DNA from: Pantoea vagans
GTDB lineage: Bacteria > Pseudomonadota > Gammaproteobacteria > Enterobacterales > Enterobacteriaceae
Length of the DNA stretch: 64,000 bases
Direction: 5' to 3'
Assembly (NCBI RefSeq): GCF_004792415.1
Contig: NZ_CP038853.1
Coordinates: 3,534,001-3,598,000 of the forward strand
Made by a program: the position numbers and the translations under genes. Below the pieces are notes generated by a model. That model had not been told where the DNA came from. It saw nothing but the letters and a program-made list of their open reading frames with translations, and did no database searches. This document shows positions 48,548-57,309 of this stretch, one piece after another. Position 1 is the first letter of the stretch, and every line of letters starts with the position of its first letter.

Positions 48548-49250
48548 GGACTAACACTCCGTCTTTGATTTCAATCACCCGCTGCGCCCGCGCTTTCAGC
48601 TCGCTGGCGTGCGTAGAGATAATAAAAGTCGTGCGGGTCTCCTGATTAATTTTCAGCAGCAGCTCCAGGATGGCTTCGCCGGTGACCCGATCAAGATTCC
48701 CGGTGGGTTCATCGGCGACGACCACCTTCGGGTCATGGGCCAGCGCTCTGGCAATTGCCACGCGCTGCTGCTGACCACCGGAAAGTTGCCCGGGTTTACG
48801 CGCCGTAAGCGCAGCCAGCCCTACGCTGTCGATAAAATGCAGCGCTCGCTCTTGTGCTTCTTTTTTACCGATGTGTCCGTTCAGTACCAGCGGGAAATAG
48901 ACGTTATCAAAAACATTCAGCACCGGAATTAAATTAAAAAACTGGAAGATAAAACCCAGATGTTTACCACGAAGCGTTGAGAGCTGTTCTTCACTGAGGT
49001 TATTCAGCAATTTATTATCAAACAGCACGGTACCATGGGTGGGTTTATCAATCCCTGACAGAATATTTAATAGTGTGCTTTTGCCGCTGCCGGAGGGTCC
49101 GCACAGCGCCACAAATTCGCCTTTTGCGATATCCAGGCTGATATTTTTCAGCGCATCAACTTTTCCATCCCCGCTGCCATAGTGTTTATGGATATGGCTT
49201 AACGATATCAGCGGAAGCGCTTTTATTACTCTGCTCATGGTGGCCGTCAT
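48531..49250 (-). CDS. ABC transporter ATPase, LolD/MacB type
   Basis: The 239-residue ATPase has Walker A GPSGSGKST at residues 51-59, signature LSGGQQQR near residue 145, Walker B VVVADEPTGNLD and a switch His in FIISTHASEL. It is of the LolD/MacB subfamily that partners FtsX-type permeases, like the one encoded 0.6 kb downstream. Its ATG overlaps the stop codon of the preceding gene by four bases. It should power export of the cluster's product or of a lipoprotein. Confidence 0.93.
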   Translation of the reverse strand: MTATMSRVIKALPLISLSHIHKHYGSGDGKVDALKNISLDIAKGEFVALCGPSGSGKSTLLNILSGIDKPTHGTVLFDNKLLNNLSEEQLSTLRGKHLGFIFQFFNLIPVLNVFDNVYFPLVLNGHIGKKEAQERALHFIDSVGLAALTARKPGQLSGGQQQRVAIARALAHDPKVVVADEPTGNLDRVTGEAILELLLKINQETRTTFIISTHASELKARAQRVIEIKDGVLVHDAQS

Positions 49251-50197
49251 TCCCTGCAGGATTCAATATCGAAATAGCTAAAGCCAGAATGTGTGTCAGG
49301 CACTATCGTTCTGATGTTTGTCGCAGGATCAGCGTGCTGGTCAATCCAGGCAAAGCTCAGGGCAGGCGTCATGCAGCCGCTGGCACCGTAGGTCTCTGCC
49401 AGATCAAGGATCTTGTGCTGCGGAATCGCTGAACGCTTTAACAGATCTTTTCGCAGGCCAGCAAAAGCGATGCGGTCGGCTTCTGCTGCATCCTGAACGC
49501 GCTGCGCCGGACTGTACTGACCGCCACTCACTTTGATCGCGCTTTTCTGCTGACTAAAAATAAAACAGCCGGTGCGTTCCACCGTCAGGTTCACTTTGTC
49601 AGCCTGGCCTCGCAGCCTGTCACCCCACCTGATGCGAAGATCCTCGTCAGAAAAGACCAGCATCGGGATGGCGCGATACGCGGCGCAGATTACGACATAA
49701 TCGAACACATCCCAGCTCAGGTAATCCTTCGCCAGTGCCATTGCCTGAGTTAATGCCTGCTTTTCACCCCGGATTTTGCAGGTCGGTCCGTGAACGGCGA
49801 ATTTTTTAACCAGATTCTTTGGCAGCGTATCAATTGCCGAAATGTGTAGCGCGCTGGAGATATTCTCAAATGTTCCCGACTCGCCCCACGAATCAACATA
49901 GATAAATGCCGTCCGGCTTTTTAATAATTTCACGCGCTCTTTGGCTGACAATGCCTGTAGCGCGTCATCAGCTGCCTGCTCCATTGCATCCAGATAATGC
50001 TGATACAGCGGATTTCGGATCATCTCGGCGGCATAAAGTGCAGACTGTGTGCCAAAACGCTTCAGCCCCCAGCCATTCGCCTGAGTCGATTTCAGCGACT
50101 TTTGATATAAATGTGCTTCCCAGGCATTGAGCCAGCCTGGCTGATAGAAATAAAAATCATCTTCCGGTTCAATAATCGAAAATGAGGATAAATACAT
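49247..50197 (-). CDS. Divergent thiolase-fold (ketosynthase-like) protein
   Basis: No firm family call is possible. The central part of this 316-residue protein resembles the N-terminal half of a ketosynthase: AFIYVDSWGESGTFENIS, then AVHGPTCKIRGEKQALTQAM with Cys140 where the nucleophile would lie, then SWDVFDYVVICAAYRAIP. The usual second half with two catalytic histidines is not recognisable. It may be a degenerate partner subunit or an acyltransferase built on the thiolase fold. It lies 18 bases after another degenerate ketosynthase gene and overlaps the ABC ATPase gene by four bases. Confidence 0.6.
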   Translation of the reverse strand: MYLSSFSIIEPEDDFYFYQPGWLNAWEAHLYQKSLKSTQANGWGLKRFGTQSALYAAEMIRNPLYQHYLDAMEQAADDALQALSAKERVKLLKSRTAFIYVDSWGESGTFENISSALHISAIDTLPKNLVKKFAVHGPTCKIRGEKQALTQAMALAKDYLSWDVFDYVVICAAYRAIPMLVFSDEDLRIRWGDRLRGQADKVNLTVERTGCFIFSQQKSAIKVSGGQYSPAQRVQDAAEADRIAFAGLRKDLLKRSAIPQHKILDLAETYGASGCMTPALSFAWIDQHADPATNIRTIVPDTHSGFSYFDIESCRE

Positions 50198-50215
50198 GTC
50201 ACTCTCCCTGTGCGC

Positions 50216-51433
50216 TCAGCGGCCTGAACAGATGTCAGACATCACGACACCAATGACAGAACCATCAACCCCCACGCCTGTTTTCAGCAGGTGACGCTTA
50301 TTGTGACGGGTTACATCACGATCAATAAAAAGATGCGGCGCGATGACATCAATAATGTCGTCATTACTTACAGATGAAATAATCTCGTGATGAGTCAGCG
50401 TATGATGACCAATGATTAAATCAATAATTCCCGATCCGGTGGCGGTATAACCCATTTGCCCTTTATAGGCGAGAACCGGAACGATATTATCTTCCGCGAA
50501 TACGGCTATCGCTTTCGCTTCTGCTTTATCACTGATGGAAGAGCCATTACCGTGGGGAATAATCGCACAGAGCTCTTCAACACTGACGTCGGCTATTTTC
50601 ATCACTGACCGCATGACTTTCAGGATGCTGGTGCTGAGCCAGGAGCTGTCGTTGCTTCGGCCAGCGCTAATCTGCGTATAGCTGGTTTGCAGGTGTATTC
50701 CACCCGCGACCTGTCGTGCCTGCCGGTGCCGGCCACTTTCCAGCAACAGCACGCTGAATCCTTCAGCGAACAGGACACCTTTACTGTTCTCACCAAATGG
50801 CTGAACGCGTTCGGTTTCCAGCATCGACTGCGTGTTAAGAAACCAGATATCCTGCGTTTTAATTCTGGAGATATTGATAACCAGCACAAGGTCTATGCCC
50901 TGATGTTCAATGGCCTGACAGCCCAGATGTATCGCCGTCAGCGATGAGTTACTGGTGCCATTTATATTGGGCGGCAAATATTTCAGATGATACTGACGGG
51001 CAATATCGCCAGACAGACGATCCTGTGACATATTACTCACATGCAACTGCGTTAACGATTTTGAAAGATAAATATCTTCAACATCATTTTTATTATAAAA
51101 ATCGTTATATGCGATACCGTCAACCCTGGGGCCGAGACCGCTAAAATAGACGCGTACGTTTGACCCGGCCAGACATTTCACATCCAGCCCGGCCTGGTCA
51201 AATGCCTCATCAATCAGGCAATAAAGCAGATCGGATGCGCTATCATCACTATCATTAAGGGTGGCGAAATATTTATTTCCTTTAAAACCACACTTTATTG
51301 CCTCATGTTCTGAGGTGAACCAGGGCTTTGTTTCTACGCGTTTCCCCCGTTTCAGATTTTCAATCAGCTGAAAACGGTTTCCGGCAAAGGGTAAACAGGA
51401 ACTGAACCCTGCGATGATAGCGGCATTATCCAC
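50216..51433 (-). CDS. Ketosynthase-like protein lacking the catalytic cysteine
   Basis: The 405-residue protein keeps the ketosynthase fold pattern, but key residues have changed. Ser161 replaces the nucleophilic Cys (GTSNSSLTAIHLGCQAIEHQ aligns with the usual TACSSSLVAIH). His294 is kept (IIPHGNGSS). Tyr329 replaces the second His (AYKGQMGYTATGSG). It therefore should not catalyse normal Claisen condensation; a chain-length-factor, decarboxylase or acyl-transfer role is possible. It starts with GTG after AAGGAT, 4 bases beyond the stop codon of the fused ketosynthase gene. Confidence 0.8.
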   Translation of the reverse strand: MDNAAIIAGFSSCLPFAGNRFQLIENLKRGKRVETKPWFTSEHEAIKCGFKGNKYFATLNDSDDSASDLLYCLIDEAFDQAGLDVKCLAGSNVRVYFSGLGPRVDGIAYNDFYNKNDVEDIYLSKSLTQLHVSNMSQDRLSGDIARQYHLKYLPPNINGTSNSSLTAIHLGCQAIEHQGIDLVLVINISRIKTQDIWFLNTQSMLETERVQPFGENSKGVLFAEGFSVLLLESGRHRQARQVAGGIHLQTSYTQISAGRSNDSSWLSTSILKVMRSVMKIADVSVEELCAIIPHGNGSSISDKAEAKAIAVFAEDNIVPVLAYKGQMGYTATGSGIIDLIIGHHTLTHHEIISSVSNDDIIDVIAPHLFIDRDVTRHNKRHLLKTGVGVDGSVIGVVMSDICSGR

Positions 51434-51437
51434 AATG

Positions 51438-53996
51438 TTATCCTTTAATCACAAACGCGTAATAATTACCGCCTTCCGTCGCACCCACGAGTAATACATG
51501 CCTGATGGCAAGATTCAGAGGCTCACGAACAAAATTAATTCGTTCATCAAAGAACGCAGCGGTATGCGGTATGGCGGGAACGGCCTGCTTTTTAATACAG
51601 TCAATAATGACAAGCAGATTCAGCAAACCGGCGGCAGAGGCGACAAAACCAAAATAGCCGTTGTAGTTAACGACCGGCACCTGCGGATGTCCTGCGGCAA
51701 AGGTGGCATAGATGGCATCGATTTCAATGCGCGAACTTTCAACACTGCCGTTACTGGTGCCGCACACCAGGTCGATCTCCCGCGCTGTAATTCCGGCATC
51801 GGTCAGGGCACGCTCAATGGCTAACGCCATAGATGCCGACTTTTCAGCAAGCATTGAACCGTCGAAATAGCTGTTGCTGCATGACTTACCGTAACCGGCA
51901 ACCTCCGCCAGCACGTCCACGCCACGTTCTCTGGCCTGCTGTGGATCTTCCAGCAGCAGCATGCAGGCGCCTTCACCCGGAACGTACCCTTTGGAATCTT
52001 TACCGTAGACCTGGTAATCACTGGCCTCAGAGGTCATCCGGAGTTTCTGCGTCACTGCATTCATATACAGCGACATGGAGGGGAAATACTCATCCGCCCC
52101 GCCTACAATGACCTGCGATTGCAGGTTCTGGCGGACGATTTCATAGCCGTAGGTTAATGCGCCAAGCGCCGCATTCTCGCCGGTTGCCAGCGTGGTGGTG
52201 TAGCCCTTAATTCCTTCGGAAATCCCGCAGAAGGTCGGAATCGCGTTCATCAGTGAGCCGGGAAATTCAGAAGTCCGGACTTTACGTGGGTCGGGTTTCA
52301 GGCTTTGCAGATATTTGTAGGTGGTCTCCTGCGGACCGCTGGACATTCCCATCACCATACCCAGCTCATCGCCATCACGTTTAATTTTTCGCTTCGCCTG
52401 GTCAAGGGCGGCGGAGAGCGCAATCAGAGCAAAGGTGCCGCCTCGCGTCGCCTTGCGCGGGTCGAAACGGCGCAGATGCTTACGAGGCTCAAGACCTGTA
52501 ATCTGGAAGGTTTTAAAATGCGGGTTATGTTCAGGGCGGGTGGCACCCCTGAGGCTGTACCCCTTACCAGACAGCGCTTCAAACTGGTTCGTTTTTTCGA
52601 GCACTTCCAGTAATTCGTTCGCCTCTTCCAGCGTATCTTCAGGAAAGATGACCTCCCCCAGCTCAACGCGGTGATTGCGCTGACGGATGCTGTCGAGGAT
52701 TTCGCTGAGGGTATGTCCGATGGCAGAAACCGCGCCGCTGCCGGTAATCGCGACTCGCTTCTGATCAAAGCTGCTGACAGGAATTGAGCCGGGTTCCATG
52801 CTGACAATCAGGCTGCAATTATTACCGCCAAATGCGTAGTTGTTCTTCATGAAGATATTGGTCTTCTGCTCCCGGAACGCGTTGGGCACATAATCGAGTT
52901 CGCAGTTTGGACGGGCATCCGTGAAGTTCAGCGTTGGCAGTACGCGGTTATCCGGCAGCGTCACAAGGCAGGCAATTAACTCAACGATTCCTGCGGCACC
53001 AATGTTGTGGCCAAAGTAGGATTTGGTCGAACTCACCAGCGGCATCGGATGCCCGGCAAAGACTTTTTTCATTGCCAGTGTTTCGATGCGGTCGTTCGCC
53101 TCTGTGCCGGTGCCGTGTGCATTGACATAATCAATCTGCTCAGGAGTGATGCCGGCATTTTTCATCGCTTTCTGCATGACCTGTACTGCGCCGCTGGCAC
53201 GCGGATCCGGACCGGTCTCATGAAACGCATCACACGAGGTCGCGTAGGAGAGGATCTCTGCGTAAATGGTGGCACCGCGCGCGACGGCGTGCTCATACTC
53301 TTCCAGCACCAGCGCACCCGCGCCTTCACCAATAGACATGCCGGAGTTGCCGGAAAACGGCGTACAGGTCTCCGGGTGCATGACGTTAAGCGCATAGAAA
53401 CCGGCGAAGGTTGGCAGGTAGATCGGTTCAGTGCCGACCGCCAGCATGGTTTTGCTTTTACCGTTCTGGATATAGTCGAAGGCCATGCCTACAGCATTCG
53501 GACTGGCGGTACAGGCAGTCGCGACCAGCTCGACGCCGCCCTGCAATCCCAGCAGGGTTGAGACGCTGGAACAGCAGGATGAGAAGCCGCCGGAGAACAG
53601 CGCTTTGCGCAGTGAGAAATCTTCCAGGCGCTGCTCAAACAGCGGTAAAAAAGCCTCCGTGCCGGCAGAAGAAACGCCCACAATCAGGCCGGTCTGTTTA
53701 AGATGTGCCTTGTCTGCGACCAGACCCGCCTGGCTTAGTGCATCTTTGCCGACTTTATAAGCCCAGAGTGCCGCGTTATCCAGCGAGGCAATAACGTCAT
53801 CCGGGAGTTCTGAATAATCGATATCGTGCAGCACTTCGGCTGCTCTGGCATTTTCAAACCATGCTGAAAAACGCTCGCTGTCAGCAACGCCATTTTTCTT
53901 ATTTAATAAGGCCTCTTTGAAGTCGGGAATATTTTCAGCCAGAGAGGATAAAATACCCATCCCGGTAATAACGACGCGTTTCCTGGTTGTCTTCAT
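51438..53996 (-). CDS. Fused ketosynthase - degenerate ketosynthase (KS-CLF-like) protein
   Basis: The 852-residue protein holds two thiolase-fold units. The first (about residues 1-410) is a complete FabF-type ketosynthase: Cys162 in TACTASPNAVG, His294 in NAHGTGTEANDR and His330 in TKSYFGHNIG. The second (about 430-850) keeps the fold but has lost the triad: Ala near 604 at the Cys position (LATGENAALG), no His in CGTSNGSVESSRIE, and Phe in NYNGYFGFVASAAG. That mirrors the KS/chain-length-factor pairs of type II polyketide synthases, here in one chain. The ATG at 53996 gives the family start MKTTRKRVVITGMG; 11 more codons are open upstream. Streptococcal CylI is the functional comparison. 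Confidence 0.88.
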   Translation of the reverse strand: MKTTRKRVVITGMGILSSLAENIPDFKEALLNKKNGVADSERFSAWFENARAAEVLHDIDYSELPDDVIASLDNAALWAYKVGKDALSQAGLVADKAHLKQTGLIVGVSSAGTEAFLPLFEQRLEDFSLRKALFSGGFSSCCSSVSTLLGLQGGVELVATACTASPNAVGMAFDYIQNGKSKTMLAVGTEPIYLPTFAGFYALNVMHPETCTPFSGNSGMSIGEGAGALVLEEYEHAVARGATIYAEILSYATSCDAFHETGPDPRASGAVQVMQKAMKNAGITPEQIDYVNAHGTGTEANDRIETLAMKKVFAGHPMPLVSSTKSYFGHNIGAAGIVELIACLVTLPDNRVLPTLNFTDARPNCELDYVPNAFREQKTNIFMKNNYAFGGNNCSLIVSMEPGSIPVSSFDQKRVAITGSGAVSAIGHTLSEILDSIRQRNHRVELGEVIFPEDTLEEANELLEVLEKTNQFEALSGKGYSLRGATRPEHNPHFKTFQITGLEPRKHLRRFDPRKATRGGTFALIALSAALDQAKRKIKRDGDELGMVMGMSSGPQETTYKYLQSLKPDPRKVRTSEFPGSLMNAIPTFCGISEGIKGYTTTLATGENAALGALTYGYEIVRQNLQSQVIVGGADEYFPSMSLYMNAVTQKLRMTSEASDYQVYGKDSKGYVPGEGACMLLLEDPQQARERGVDVLAEVAGYGKSCSNSYFDGSMLAEKSASMALAIERALTDAGITAREIDLVCGTSNGSVESSRIEIDAIYATFAAGHPQVPVVNYNGYFGFVASAAGLLNLLVIIDCIKKQAVPAIPHTAAFFDERINFVREPLNLAIRHVLLVGATEGGNYYAFVIKG

Positions 53997-54097
53997 AAAT
54001 AACCGTACCATCCTGTACCGGAAGCACACAGCCGGCAGTCATCACCTGCGGCTTTGTCGCCGCTTATTTCTGCCTGCTGTGTCTGATATTGAAAGAA

Positions 54098-55258
54098 TTA
54101 CACTGCGCTTTTCGCTTTCGATTCGTCTACATAGCTGTGTTCAGTTGGATTAACCAGCATGCTCAGGTTGTAGATGAACGGCATAGATTTGGTTTTCGCC
54201 GTCACGGCTTCCGTGCGGGTCTGGATGGTAAAGCCGTCGATATCGGCCCAGGCGTAGTCGCTGTCCAGCAGCGTCAGGGCAATCATATTTTGCAGCGCCG
54301 GGGAGTAGATCGCCTGAACCACCTGACCAGCCGGCTGACCATCGACCAGAACGCTATCGCCCGCGGCCATCCCTGAACAAGGCTGTGTGGCTATCATGCC
54401 GATCAGTTTGCGTGAGCCTCTGTCCTGCGACAGCGCTTCGACCGCCTCTTTGCCAACGAAACCCTCTTTGTCATACTGGACGGCCCACTGCATCTGCAGT
54501 TCAACCGGGGTCAGAGGAATGCCAGCCCACAGGCGATCATCCCAGCCTGGGTTTTCGATGCGTGCCAGGGTCTGATAATCCAGACCGCCGGTTTGCAGCA
54601 GGTATTTGCTGCCCCGTTGCTGAAGTTGCTGCCACTGCTCAAGCAACTTCTCTTCAGGGCCAATCACCATATAGGCAAACTCACCATGCTTACCGCAGCG
54701 GAACACCATCAGTTCCTGTTCCGTGTTCATATGCTCGTGATAGGGCAGACCGATGACGTCAAAACCATGAAGTTCTGCCATCAATTCCCAGGAATAGGGC
54801 CCTTCCAGCAGAATCGCGCCCCACTGCTCTTCGCGCATATCTCTGATTTCAGGCGTTTCCTGTATATCAAGCTCATCTGCTTTTTCCAGCAGCTTATTCA
54901 GGCTGGTAATCAGTTCAATGGCGGGGATATTTTCAGATATGACATAATATCCGTCGGAACAGCAGAGGACGTAGACATCTCCGCGAATCGTGCCATCCTC
55001 TTTAAGAATCAGCGAGTAGATCCCCTGCTCGTCACGAATAATGGAAACGTCCGCAGAGACCAGATAATTTACCAGTGCCCAGGCATCGTCACCCATCACG
55101 CTGACGATGGCCATATGTGAATAGTCAACCAGCAACACGTTCTCACGCAGGGCTTTATATTCCACCATGGGATCGTTATAAGCCGAGGGCACGGAATAAT
55201 TATTACGCATGCCCATTACTGCACCCTGCTTTGAATGAAAATCATTGAGAGACATCAT
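54098..55258 (-). CDS. GcvT/CylF-like aminomethyltransferase-fold protein
   Basis: The 386-residue protein is related to the glycine-cleavage T protein: the N-terminal folate-binding region (MVEYKALRENVLLVDYSHMA), the middle LLEGPYSWELMAEL, and ARIENPGWDDRLWAGIPLTP near residue 235. No other glycine-cleavage gene is nearby. A GcvT homologue in a fatty-acid/polyene cluster is known from the streptococcal cyl operon (CylF), where it is needed for the granadaene pigment/haemolysin. The substrate here is unknown; transfer of a one-carbon or aminomethyl unit, or a folate-dependent tailoring step, is possible. A 101-base gap follows before the fused ketosynthase gene. Confidence 0.85.
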   Translation of the reverse strand: MMSLNDFHSKQGAVMGMRNNYSVPSAYNDPMVEYKALRENVLLVDYSHMAIVSVMGDDAWALVNYLVSADVSIIRDEQGIYSLILKEDGTIRGDVYVLCCSDGYYVISENIPAIELITSLNKLLEKADELDIQETPEIRDMREEQWGAILLEGPYSWELMAELHGFDVIGLPYHEHMNTEQELMVFRCGKHGEFAYMVIGPEEKLLEQWQQLQQRGSKYLLQTGGLDYQTLARIENPGWDDRLWAGIPLTPVELQMQWAVQYDKEGFVGKEAVEALSQDRGSRKLIGMIATQPCSGMAAGDSVLVDGQPAGQVVQAIYSPALQNMIALTLLDSDYAWADIDGFTIQTRTEAVTAKTKSMPFIYNLSMLVNPTEHSYVDESKAKSAV

Positions 55259-55287
55259 AATTAAATCCTGTCAGTCACAAATTATAA

Positions 55288-55569
55288 TTAAGCATTCTGC
55301 TTCCGGATAATGAACGTAGCGAGGCTGTTGATACTTCTCATATAAGAGGGATCATCGCTTTCACCGACTCTGATGCCGAACACTTTATCCAGCATGACGA
55401 CAATTTCTGTGGCATCGACGGAGTCCAGCTTTAAACCATTGCCGAACAGAGCCGTGTCATCATCAATCTGCGATTCATCACGCTGAATGTTCAGACGCTG
55501 AATAATCTCTGTTTTAATCGTGCACAAAATCTCTTTGCGTTGCTGAATATCATCTTTCATCGTCGTCAT
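55288..55569 (-). CDS. Acyl carrier protein
   Basis: The 93-residue protein has the phosphopantetheine site LDSVDATEIV, with Ser50 in DSV rather than the usual DSL. Acidic helices around it (QIDDDTALFGNGLKLDSVDA) fit an ACP. It should be activated by the AcpS-like enzyme in the same operon and carry the growing chain between ketosynthase, reductase and dehydratase. GAGAGAG lies 8 bases before the ATG at 55569. Confidence 0.92.
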   Translation of the reverse strand: MTTMKDDIQQRKEILCTIKTEIIQRLNIQRDESQIDDDTALFGNGLKLDSVDATEIVVMLDKVFGIRVGESDDPSYMRSINSLATFIIRKQNA

Positions 55570-55594
55570 GGTTTTACTCTCTCAGAGGTTACGG

Positions 55595-56143
55595 TTACCT
55601 GGTTTCTCGAAAATTAATAATGGTGCCCTGGCTAATCAATCTCTTACCGACATTCGCTGTTACGGCGTAATGTTTAAATCCCTGGGCATCAGAGAAGGCT
55701 AATTTGCTGGTAACTTCAATTGAGTCACCAGGCCAGGCGATATCTTTGAATTTAAGGTTCTGGGCAGCCAGCACTCCGCGCACTTCAGCGCGGCGGGTAC
55801 GGATAATGTCCAGCATGTCATCAGTGGCAATACGGGCATGAATATCGCGCAGTGATGTCAGTGTTTCATTAAATCTTGCCTGATAAATGTCACAAATATC
55901 GGTCAGAAAAGAGAGATACTCACTGGCCTGGCCGAATATCTCGGAAATGATGGCGCCAGGCATTATCGGATCGTCCGGAAAGTGCCCCAGCAGGTAGGGT
56001 TCGTTATAGGTAATATGTTTCGTTACCTTCACAAAACCGTTCGGGCCATATTTAAAGTCATCAATTCTGTCGACCATCAGCAAAGGCTGACGCCAGCCAC
56101 CCATTTCCAGAAAGATTTTTGAGGGAATAACGTATTTAGACAT
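55595..56143 (-). CDS. FabZ/FabA-like 3-hydroxyacyl-ACP dehydratase (CylZ-like)
   Basis: The 182-residue hot-dog-fold protein has the FabZ active-site pattern GHFPDDPIMPGAIISE, with His54 and Glu68. It should dehydrate 3-hydroxyacyl-ACP to the trans-2-enoyl form. No enoyl reductase is encoded in the cluster, so double bonds would remain, giving a polyene. An insert around residues 80-115 makes it somewhat longer than housekeeping FabZ. It starts 3 bases after the ketoreductase stop codon. Confidence 0.88.
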   Translation of the reverse strand: MSKYVIPSKIFLEMGGWRQPLLMVDRIDDFKYGPNGFVKVTKHITYNEPYLLGHFPDDPIMPGAIISEIFGQASEYLSFLTDICDIYQARFNETLTSLRDIHARIATDDMLDIIRTRRAEVRGVLAAQNLKFKDIAWPGDSIEVTSKLAFSDAQGFKHYAVTANVGKRLISQGTIINFRETR

Positions 56144-56146
56144 AAG

Positions 56147-56902
56147 TCACCGCATAACCAGGCCACCATCGATGACGATGGTCTGGCCGACAATATAGCT
56201 GGAGGCAGAAGAGCTTAAATAGACAATGCTGTTTGCGACTTCCTCACTTTTGCCAAGACGGCGTAAAGGAATGGAAGCGGTAATATTGCGTACCACCGTC
56301 CGTGAGACCTTTTTCACCATTTTTGACTCAATCATCCCCGGTGCCACAGCATTGACGCGGATACCGTACTGCGCGAGTTCAGCGGCCAGCGTGCGGGTAA
56401 AACCAAGAATGGCCCCTTTTGACGCGCTGTAGTTCACCTGCCCTACGCTTGGGATGAGCGCGGCAATAGAGGCGACGTTAATAATCGCCGGGCTTTCAGC
56501 GGAGCGAAGCAGCATCAGCGCCTCTTTTGTCAGGCGAAACATGCTGAACAGGTTGATATCCACCACCCGGCTGAAATCTTCAAAGCCCATGGACGCAAAC
56601 AAACTGTCTTTCACTACCCCGGCGTTATTCACCAGCACATCCAGTTTGCCAGCCACATCGGTCAGATGAGCACAAAGCGCAGAAACGCTCTGCGGATCGG
56701 CGAGGTCGCACTGAATGATGGACAGTTTATGCCCTGCCGGATGGGCCTCTTTCAGCTCGGTAAGTTGCGTTGCATTCGAATGGTATACCGCGTAAACATC
56801 GCAATGCTGATCCAGAAATTTAGCGCAGATCGCCAGGCCAATATCGCCGCTGGCCCCCGTAATAAGCACCGACTTTTCTTTAAGGTCGTTATATTTATAC
56901 AT
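56147..56902 (-). CDS. FabG-like 3-oxoacyl-ACP reductase (CylG-like)
   Basis: The 251-residue short-chain dehydrogenase has the cofactor loop TGASGDIG (15-22), NNAG (92-95) and a complete catalytic set Asn117, Ser145, Tyr158, Lys162 (YSASK). It should reduce the 3-oxoacyl-ACP made by the ketosynthase. The start at 56902 (MYKYNDLKEK) lies 20 bases after the acpS stop codon; longer open frame upstream overlaps acpS and adds residues unlike the family. Confidence 0.92.
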   Translation of the reverse strand: MYKYNDLKEKSVLITGASGDIGLAICAKFLDQHCDVYAVYHSNATQLTELKEAHPAGHKLSIIQCDLADPQSVSALCAHLTDVAGKLDVLVNNAGVVKDSLFASMGFEDFSRVVDINLFSMFRLTKEALMLLRSAESPAIINVASIAALIPSVGQVNYSASKGAILGFTRTLAAELAQYGIRVNAVAPGMIESKMVKKVSRTVVRNITASIPLRRLGKSEEVANSIVYLSSSASSYIVGQTIVIDGGLVMR

Positions 56903-56922
56903 AATATTCACATATAGTTTGA

Positions 56923-57291
56923 TTAATAGATAATGGCAACGGCGGTTGCATGGCTCTGGCAATGTGAAATAGTCAGCGCGCTATTGGCGATAGCGTTTTC
57001 AGCAAGCAGATCCTTTACCCGCCCGCTAAAAATAAAAGAGGGGCAGCCATATTCATCATGTGTAATTTCAATATCGTGAAAGGTAATGCCGTGACGATAA
57101 CCACATCCCAGCGCCTTAACCGCCGCCTCTTTTGCAGCCCAGAAACCGGCTGCCCGTCCGAAATCAGGATCATCAGCGTTAATTTTAATTATTTCTCTGC
57201 GGGTAAAAACACGGTGCAGAAACTCTTTATTACCGTTATTGATTGCACGACTGATGCGTGAAATTTCAACGATATCTGTACCTATGCGCAT
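56923..57291 (-). CDS. Holo-ACP synthase (AcpS-type phosphopantetheinyl transferase)
   Basis: The 122-residue protein has the two AcpS signatures, GTDIVEISR with Asp6 and FWAAKEAAVKAL with Glu55, which bind magnesium and CoA. It would attach phosphopantetheine to the cluster ACP. Two ATGs are possible, 57303 (6 bases after the upstream stop codon) and 57291; I prefer 57291, where MRIGTDIVE follows a weak GGG-containing site, but the choice is not firm. The housekeeping acpS is expected near pdxJ elsewhere. Confidence 0.9.
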   Translation of the reverse strand: MRIGTDIVEISRISRAINNGNKEFLHRVFTRREIIKINADDPDFGRAAGFWAAKEAAVKALGCGYRHGITFHDIEITHDEYGCPSFIFSGRVKDLLAENAIANSALTISHCQSHATAVAIIY

Positions 57292-57309
57292 AATGGCACC
57301 CATCCCTGG

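Noticed and set aside
42460..57303. A standard aryl-polyene cluster
   Set aside because: There is no MMPL exporter, ammonia-lyase or paired ACP/DH set of that class. A GcvT homologue and an ABC exporter are present instead.
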